A stretch of 15,962 nucleotides of DNA from an uncultured Lachnospiraceae bacterium. GTDB taxonomy: Bacteria; Bacillota; Clostridia; Lachnospirales; Lachnospiraceae. The notes below the pieces were generated by a model. The model had not been told where the DNA came from. It searched no databases and saw only the letters and a list, made by a program, of their open reading frames with translations. The position numbers were made by a program, and so were the translations under genes. Positions 13,048 through 15,962 of the stretch are shown here, piece after piece (the stretch's first letter is position 1; each line of letters starts with the position of its first letter). Location: NCBI GenBank assembly GCA_900544445.1, contig UQVK01000090.1, positions 1 to 15,962 on the forward strand, in the 5' to 3' direction.

Positions 13048-13120
13048 ACTTTTCCATTGACCGCACACCGTACGGGCAGCCGCCCGTCGGACAGTCTTTC
13101 CTTTCTTCAGCCTCCGACAT
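13001..13120 (-). CDS. Possible 39-residue Cys-rich leader peptide overlapping hypC start
   Basis: Open frame of 39 codons starting at ATG 13120 and running 47 nt into hypC in another frame. It begins MSEAEERKDCPTGGCPYGVR and carries CPTGGCP and a later CC pair. It lies entirely inside the hypC leader. There is no good ribosome binding site (only AGAAGAG about 11 nt upstream). Supporting a role: hypC itself has a weak ribosome binding site and could be translationally coupled. Against: short, overlapping, and unsupported by any homolog I know. Confidence 0.2.
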   Translation of the reverse strand: MSEAEERKDCPTGGCPYGVRSMEKYVCCFARKGVVDKGK

Positions 13121-13192
13121 CCGAAAGTCTGCTCTTCTTACGACAGTTGAAACGGGGCTCAGGCCGTTTCCATTGCCGCCAAATCATTTTCT

Positions 13193-13220
13193 ATTATACT
13201 CGTTTCCAGCCGATTTTCCA
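13193..13220 (-). promoter_or_regulatory. Probable sigma-A promoter for hypCDE
   Basis: Minus strand -10 TATAAT (13193-13198) with a weak -35 TGGAAA (13215-13220) at 16 nt. Predicted start near 13186, giving a leader of about 138 nt before hypC. The leader contains a short GC hairpin (ACGGGC/GCCCGT around 13071-13086). Confidence 0.5.
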
Positions 13221-13239
13221 GCCCTTTCAGCGACGTTTC

Positions 13240-13273
13240 CCGGCCCCGGCAGTGCCTGGCCGGTCTATTTTTT
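13240..13273 (+). terminator. Candidate intrinsic terminator in the hypC/plsY-like divergent region
   Basis: CCGGCC (13240-13245) pairs with GGCCGG (13258-13263), with further GGCA/TGCC pairing inside, followed by TCTATTTTTT (13264-13273). The shape fits a plus-strand intrinsic terminator, but no plus-strand gene precedes it. It could stop transcription antisense to the hyp genes before the plus-strand promoter at 13321. Confidence 0.45.
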
Positions 13274-13320
13274 CCCCCGGTTTTTCTTAGTCATACATCT
13301 GATCCTGCGAAAAAAAATTC

Positions 13321-13349
13321 GTGACGAAAACGGCACATCCATGTATAAT
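13321..13349 (+). promoter_or_regulatory. Probable sigma-A promoter for PlsY-like/GT28 operon
   Basis: Plus strand -35 GTGACG (13321-13326), 17-nt spacer, -10 TATAAT (13344-13349). Predicted start near 13356, about 70 nt before the TTG start of the PlsY-like gene. It argues against the long upstream extension of that frame. Confidence 0.55.
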
Positions 13350-13424
13350 CATACAGTGGTCTGTTTTTTCTCTCCAGGGACCATACAAATATCGGCAGCA
13401 TATGCTTTTAAGAGGGTGAGACAT

Positions 13425-14075
13425 TTGTACAGAACGTTGCTTTACACAATCCTTGGCTACCTGTCCGGCAGCCTTCTTTTTGCGAAATTTTTCAGCCGTC
13501 TTCTCGATGGGGAGGACGTTACTGCGGAAAGCCCGGACAAAAATCCCGGCGTCTACAATGCTTTTCTCTATGGCGGGAAATTCTGCGGCATCCTGACGCT
13601 GTGCTGTGATCTGCTAAAAGGATTTTTTCCTGTTTATCTTTATTCCCGAGCACCTGATCTGTCTCTTTTCCCCGCCGGAAATGGTCCTGCCATACCTGTC
13701 GTTTCCGGAGGCGGGCTGGCTCTGGTTCTTGCTGCGCCCGTGCTGGGGCATATTTTTCCGCTCTGGCACAGATTCCGCGGAGGGAAGGGCATCACCGTGA
13801 CCTTTGGCGTGCTCCTCGGCCTGCTTCCTCAGGCCGGTCCGGTGGTGATTCTGGCCTGTGTGTTCCTCTTTTTCTCTCTGGTCGTAAAAATTACGCCCAA
13901 CTGCCACCGGACGCTTTTTACCTATCTGGTCTCCGCTGTCCTCATGGTGGTGTTTTTCCCCGAAACTCCTGTTTCTGCGGGTTTCTGGATCATCACGGCG
14001 GCGGTCGCTGCAAAGCTCCTTTCCGGCTCCGAAATTCGAGAAAGATGTGAGGTAAAAGCATTATGGAAGCACTGA
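13425..14075 (+). CDS. PlsY-like glycerol-3-phosphate acyltransferase family membrane protein
   Basis: PlsY transfers an acyl group from acyl-phosphate to glycerol-3-phosphate in the membrane, the first step of phospholipid synthesis. This 216-residue protein has about five hydrophobic segments and variants of the three PlsY loop motifs: GSLLFAK (15-21), DKNPGVYNAFLYGG (38-51, matching GNPGxTN) with CDLLKG (61-66), and GHIFPLWHRFRGGKG (108-122). The departures (VYNAF for ATN, CDLLKG) suggest a divergent branch rather than the housekeeping PlsY. I chose the TTG at 13425, preceded by GAGGGTGAG, because the conserved membrane start TLLYTILGYLSGS follows directly; the frame is open to 13173, but that part overlaps a promoter. 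It overlaps the glycosyltransferase gene by 13 nt, so the two probably act together on membrane glycolipids. Confidence 0.82.
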   Translation: MYRTLLYTILGYLSGSLLFAKFFSRLLDGEDVTAESPDKNPGVYNAFLYGGKFCGILTLCCDLLKGFFPVYLYSRAPDLSLFPAGNGPAIPVVSGGGLALVLAAPVLGHIFPLWHRFRGGKGITVTFGVLLGLLPQAGPVVILACVFLFFSLVVKITPNCHRTLFTYLVSAVLMVVFFPETPVSAGFWIITAAVAAKLLSGSEIRERCEVKALWKH

Positions 14076-15181
14076 TTCTTTCCTGCGGCACGGGCGGCGG
14101 CCATCATTCCGCCGCGCGGGCGGTGGCAGATGAACTGAAGCGGCGGGGACATACCGCTGTTTTTCTTGACCCCTTTACCCTTGCCGGCAGAAAAACTGCC
14201 GCGCTGGTGGGCAACAGCTACATCCGTGTGGTGCAGAATTCCCCCAGACTGTTCGGTTTTGCCTACTCCCTGGGCGAGCATTACCGCAGGCTCCCCGTCA
14301 CTTCGCCGGTCTATCAGGTGAACAGCCTGCTTGCCGGGCATTTGAAGCGTTATCTGGAAGAGAATCACTTCGATGTGATTTTCATGACCCATATGTATCC
14401 GGCGCATGTCCTGACGGCTCTGCGAAAGAAGGGAACCGCCCTACCAGCCACCATTCAGATTGCCACGGACTATACCTGCATTCCTTTCCTGGAGGAAGGC
14501 ATCTGCGATTATTATGTCATCCCTTCTGCGGAGCTTTCGGAAGAATTTACCGGGCGGGGCATTCCTGCCGAAAAGCTTCTTCCATTCGGCATACCGGTGA
14601 ACCGGAAATTCACCCTCTCCTTCTCTCAGCAGGAGGCCAGAAAAAGGCTGGGGCTTCCGGAAAAGGGCCTCTGCTGTCTGCTTGCCGGCGGCAGCATCGG
14701 CGCCGGAAGCATTCCGCAGGCGGCCGATATTCTGCGCTCTTTTCTGGCGGGCGAAGAAAACGGCACGCTCGTCATTCTCTGCGGAAAAAGACGGGGACTG
14801 TACGAAAGGCTCTGCAAAAAGTATCAGGCTGACAGCCGGGTTCTGGTTCTGGAAAGCACGCCGCGCATGGCGGAATATATGCGCGCCTGCGATATTTTTC
14901 TCACCAAGCCGGGCGGCCTTTCCTCCACGGAAGCCGCCGTTTCCGGCGTACCGCTGATCCTGCTCTCCCCCATTCCGGGCTGTGAGACGCACAACGCCGC
15001 CTGGTTTTCCTCCCACCGGATGGCCCTCACTGCGGAGCATCCGCAGACGGATCTGCTTTCCGCCCTCACCGCCATGCAGAATGTACACGGTCTGAAGGAG
15101 GAAATGCTCCAGGCCCAGCGGACATACGTCAATCCGAATTCCACCCGGGATCTTTGCGATTTCGCAGAACGTCTGCTCTGA
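14063..15181 (+). CDS. MGDG synthase/UgtP-type diacylglycerol glycosyltransferase (GT28)
   Basis: A 372-residue GT-B fold glycosyltransferase that would transfer glucose or galactose from a UDP-sugar to diacylglycerol, at the inner face of the membrane. The N-terminal MGDG-synthase domain shows LILSCGTGGGHHSAA (4-18), the segment FDVIFMTHMYPAHVL (103-117) and ATDYTCIP (134-141). The C-terminal nucleotide-sugar domain has LLAGGSIGAGS (206-216), the GKRRGLYERL region, ACDIFLTKPGGLSSTEA (275-291, the donor-binding KPGGxSxxE) and PIPGCETHN (303-311). The ATG at 14063 is preceded by GAGGT inside the PlsY-like gene. Length and motifs are complete. Murein MurG is related but lacks the GGGHHSAA pattern in this form. 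It converges with hypF, 17 bp away. Confidence 0.92.
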   Translation: MEALILSCGTGGGHHSAARAVADELKRRGHTAVFLDPFTLAGRKTAALVGNSYIRVVQNSPRLFGFAYSLGEHYRRLPVTSPVYQVNSLLAGHLKRYLEENHFDVIFMTHMYPAHVLTALRKKGTALPATIQIATDYTCIPFLEEGICDYYVIPSAELSEEFTGRGIPAEKLLPFGIPVNRKFTLSFSQQEARKRLGLPEKGLCCLLAGGSIGAGSIPQAADILRSFLAGEENGTLVILCGKRRGLYERLCKKYQADSRVLVLESTPRMAEYMRACDIFLTKPGGLSSTEAAVSGVPLILLSPIPGCETHNAAWFSSHRMALTAEHPQTDLLSALTAMQNVHGLKEEMLQAQRTYVNPNSTRDLCDFAERLL

Positions 15182-15198
15182 CCGGCGCCGCCCTGCGC

Positions 15199-15962
15199 TC
15201 AATCCTGCAGGGCGATCCAGGCCTGTCCCAGACAGATGCCTCCGTCGTTGCCCGGCACCTGCTCATTGACATACACCGAAAAACCGTCCGCCTCCAGCAG
15301 CGCCCTGCAGCGTTCCTGCAGCAGTACATTGGCGAACACGCCGCCGCTTAAGGCAATCTGGCGGATTCCCGTTCTCTCCCGCAGCCGCCTGCACATGGCA
15401 AGCACCATCCGGGCCAGCGCCTCATGGAAGGCCAGAGCGAGCGCCTGCGCCCGCTCTGGCTTTATTCCGCATTCTCCTTCTTCAGAAAGCTCCCGAAGCA
15501 GCGCTTCCAGAAGCGTCCTGCGGTCCGCAATCAGCCTCTTTCCTTCTTCCCGTATCGGGAAGGGAAGTTCCAAGGGAAGTTCCCTTCCCCGGCCCCCGTT
15601 CTCCGGCCTCTCTTCCCGCCGTTTTCTTTCCTTCCAGGCCGCATTTTCCAGCGCAATGGCGCATTCCCCTTCATAGCTGTTAAACTCCCGGATGCCAAGC
15701 AGAGCGCTCACCGCGTCAAAAAGCCGTCCCATACTGGAGCTTTGCTGTACGTTGATCCCGAGCTTCAGCGCTTTTCTGACCATCTCCACCTTGGAAGCGA
15801 CCGTTCTGGAAAAGGAAGCGTCTTTCCCTTCCGAAAGGAAGGCGAGATGGCAGGCGGCTGTCAGGGACGCATCTTTGGAGGAAGCATCCCCGCCCGTCAG
15901 CGGTATCTCCTCCAGATGGCCGCAGCGTTGAAAGGAAGCCCCTTCACAGACCAGAAATTCCC
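15199..15962 (-). CDS. hypF: Carbamoyltransferase HypF, C-terminal part (5' end beyond window)
   Basis: HypF converts carbamoyl phosphate to carbamoyl-AMP and passes the carbamoyl group to the C-terminal cysteine of HypE. The visible 254 codons are the end of the Kae1-like transferase domain: CGHLEEIPLTGGDASSKDA near the window edge, QSSSMGRLFDAVSALLGI with EFNSYEGECAIALE, FHEALARMVL, LSGGVFANVLLQERC, and the nucleotide-binding VPGNDGGICLGQAWIA before the stop. The frame stays open through base 15960, so the acylphosphatase, zinc-finger and YrdC-like domains must lie outside. A Glu/Arg/Pro-rich linker in the middle is encoded by short repeats (15557-15589). It belongs functionally with hypCDE but is separated from them by two opposite-strand lipid genes. 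Confidence 0.96.
   Translation of the reverse strand, partial: EFLVCEGASFQRCGHLEEIPLTGGDASSKDASLTAACHLAFLSEGKDASFSRTVASKVEMVRKALKLGINVQQSSSMGRLFDAVSALLGIREFNSYEGECAIALENAAWKERKRREERPENGGRGRELPLELPFPIREEGKRLIADRRTLLEALLRELSEEGECGIKPERAQALALAFHEALARMVLAMCRRLRERTGIRQIALSGGVFANVLLQERCRALLEADGFSVYVNEQVPGNDGGICLGQAWIALQD
15557..15589. repeat. Short inverted and direct repeats inside hypF
   Basis: GGGAAGGGAA (15557-15566) and TTCCCTTCCC (15580-15589) form a 10-bp inverted repeat, and GGGAAGTTCC occurs twice (15562-15571 and 15574-15583). They encode part of the low-complexity linker of HypF (ELPLELPFPI). Confidence 0.6.

Noticed and set aside
13173..13424. N-terminal extension of the PlsY-like protein by 84 codons
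   Set aside because: Contains a plus-strand promoter and a terminator-like hairpin, and the conserved protein begins only at the TTG with a good ribosome binding site.

Overview
The window looks like a chromosomal segment of an anaerobic Firmicute, most likely Lachnospiraceae or a close clostridial relative. I infer this from strong AGGAGG-type ribosome binding sites, sigma-A promoters with 16-17 nt spacers, moderately high G+C in most genes, and the gene set (pectin and galactoside enzymes, an Rpn nuclease, [NiFe]-hydrogenase maturation genes, a PlsY-like/GT28 lipid pair). Most genes lie on the minus strand. No rRNA, tRNA, CRISPR array or intact insertion sequence was seen.

Layout from left to right. 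(1) 2-667 (+): a 5'-incomplete ABC-2 type permease, AT-richer than the rest. (2) 685-3229 (-): a compact operon hisH-hisF-ung-mmcQ/yjbR behind a good promoter at 3271-3299. (3) 3323-4129 (-): a degenerate sirtuin-like protein with its own promoter and a leader carrying a long hairpin. (4) 4322-5790: an Rpn-family PD-(D/E)XK nuclease gene with a consensus promoter, bracketed by an exact 25-bp direct repeat and followed by a repeat-rich, gene-free stretch (5557-5842). (5) 5843-9880 (-): a two-gene operon, FN3-GH28 then GH2, with a TATAAT promoter and a perfect 16-bp palindrome just downstream of the predicted start site. (6) 9997-10419 (-): a GNAT acetyltransferase whose C-terminus is missing where the glycosidase promoter begins. 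(7) 10530-13047 (-): hypC-hypD-hypE, which build the Fe(CN)2CO ligand set of [NiFe] hydrogenase; hypF (15199 to window end, -) belongs to the same pathway. (8) 13425-15181 (+): a PlsY-like acyltransferase and an MGDG-synthase/UgtP-type glycosyltransferase, overlapping each other and lying in opposite orientation between hypF and hypC.

The most unusual signal is in the hyp cluster. hypD carries an in-frame extra segment of roughly 108 nt built largely from two abutting near-perfect hairpins (12191-12263), and one hairpin arm encodes residues next to the conserved HypD motif GHVSV. The neighbouring hypD-hypE gap holds four more consecutive hairpins (11529-11659). Together they suggest a palindromic-element or inverted-duplication process that tolerates or targets coding sequence. 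Other points of interest are the repeat-flanked Rpn gene, the sirtuin-like protein that has lost its catalytic residues, the palindromic operator of the glycosidase operon, and the abrupt truncation of the GNAT gene.
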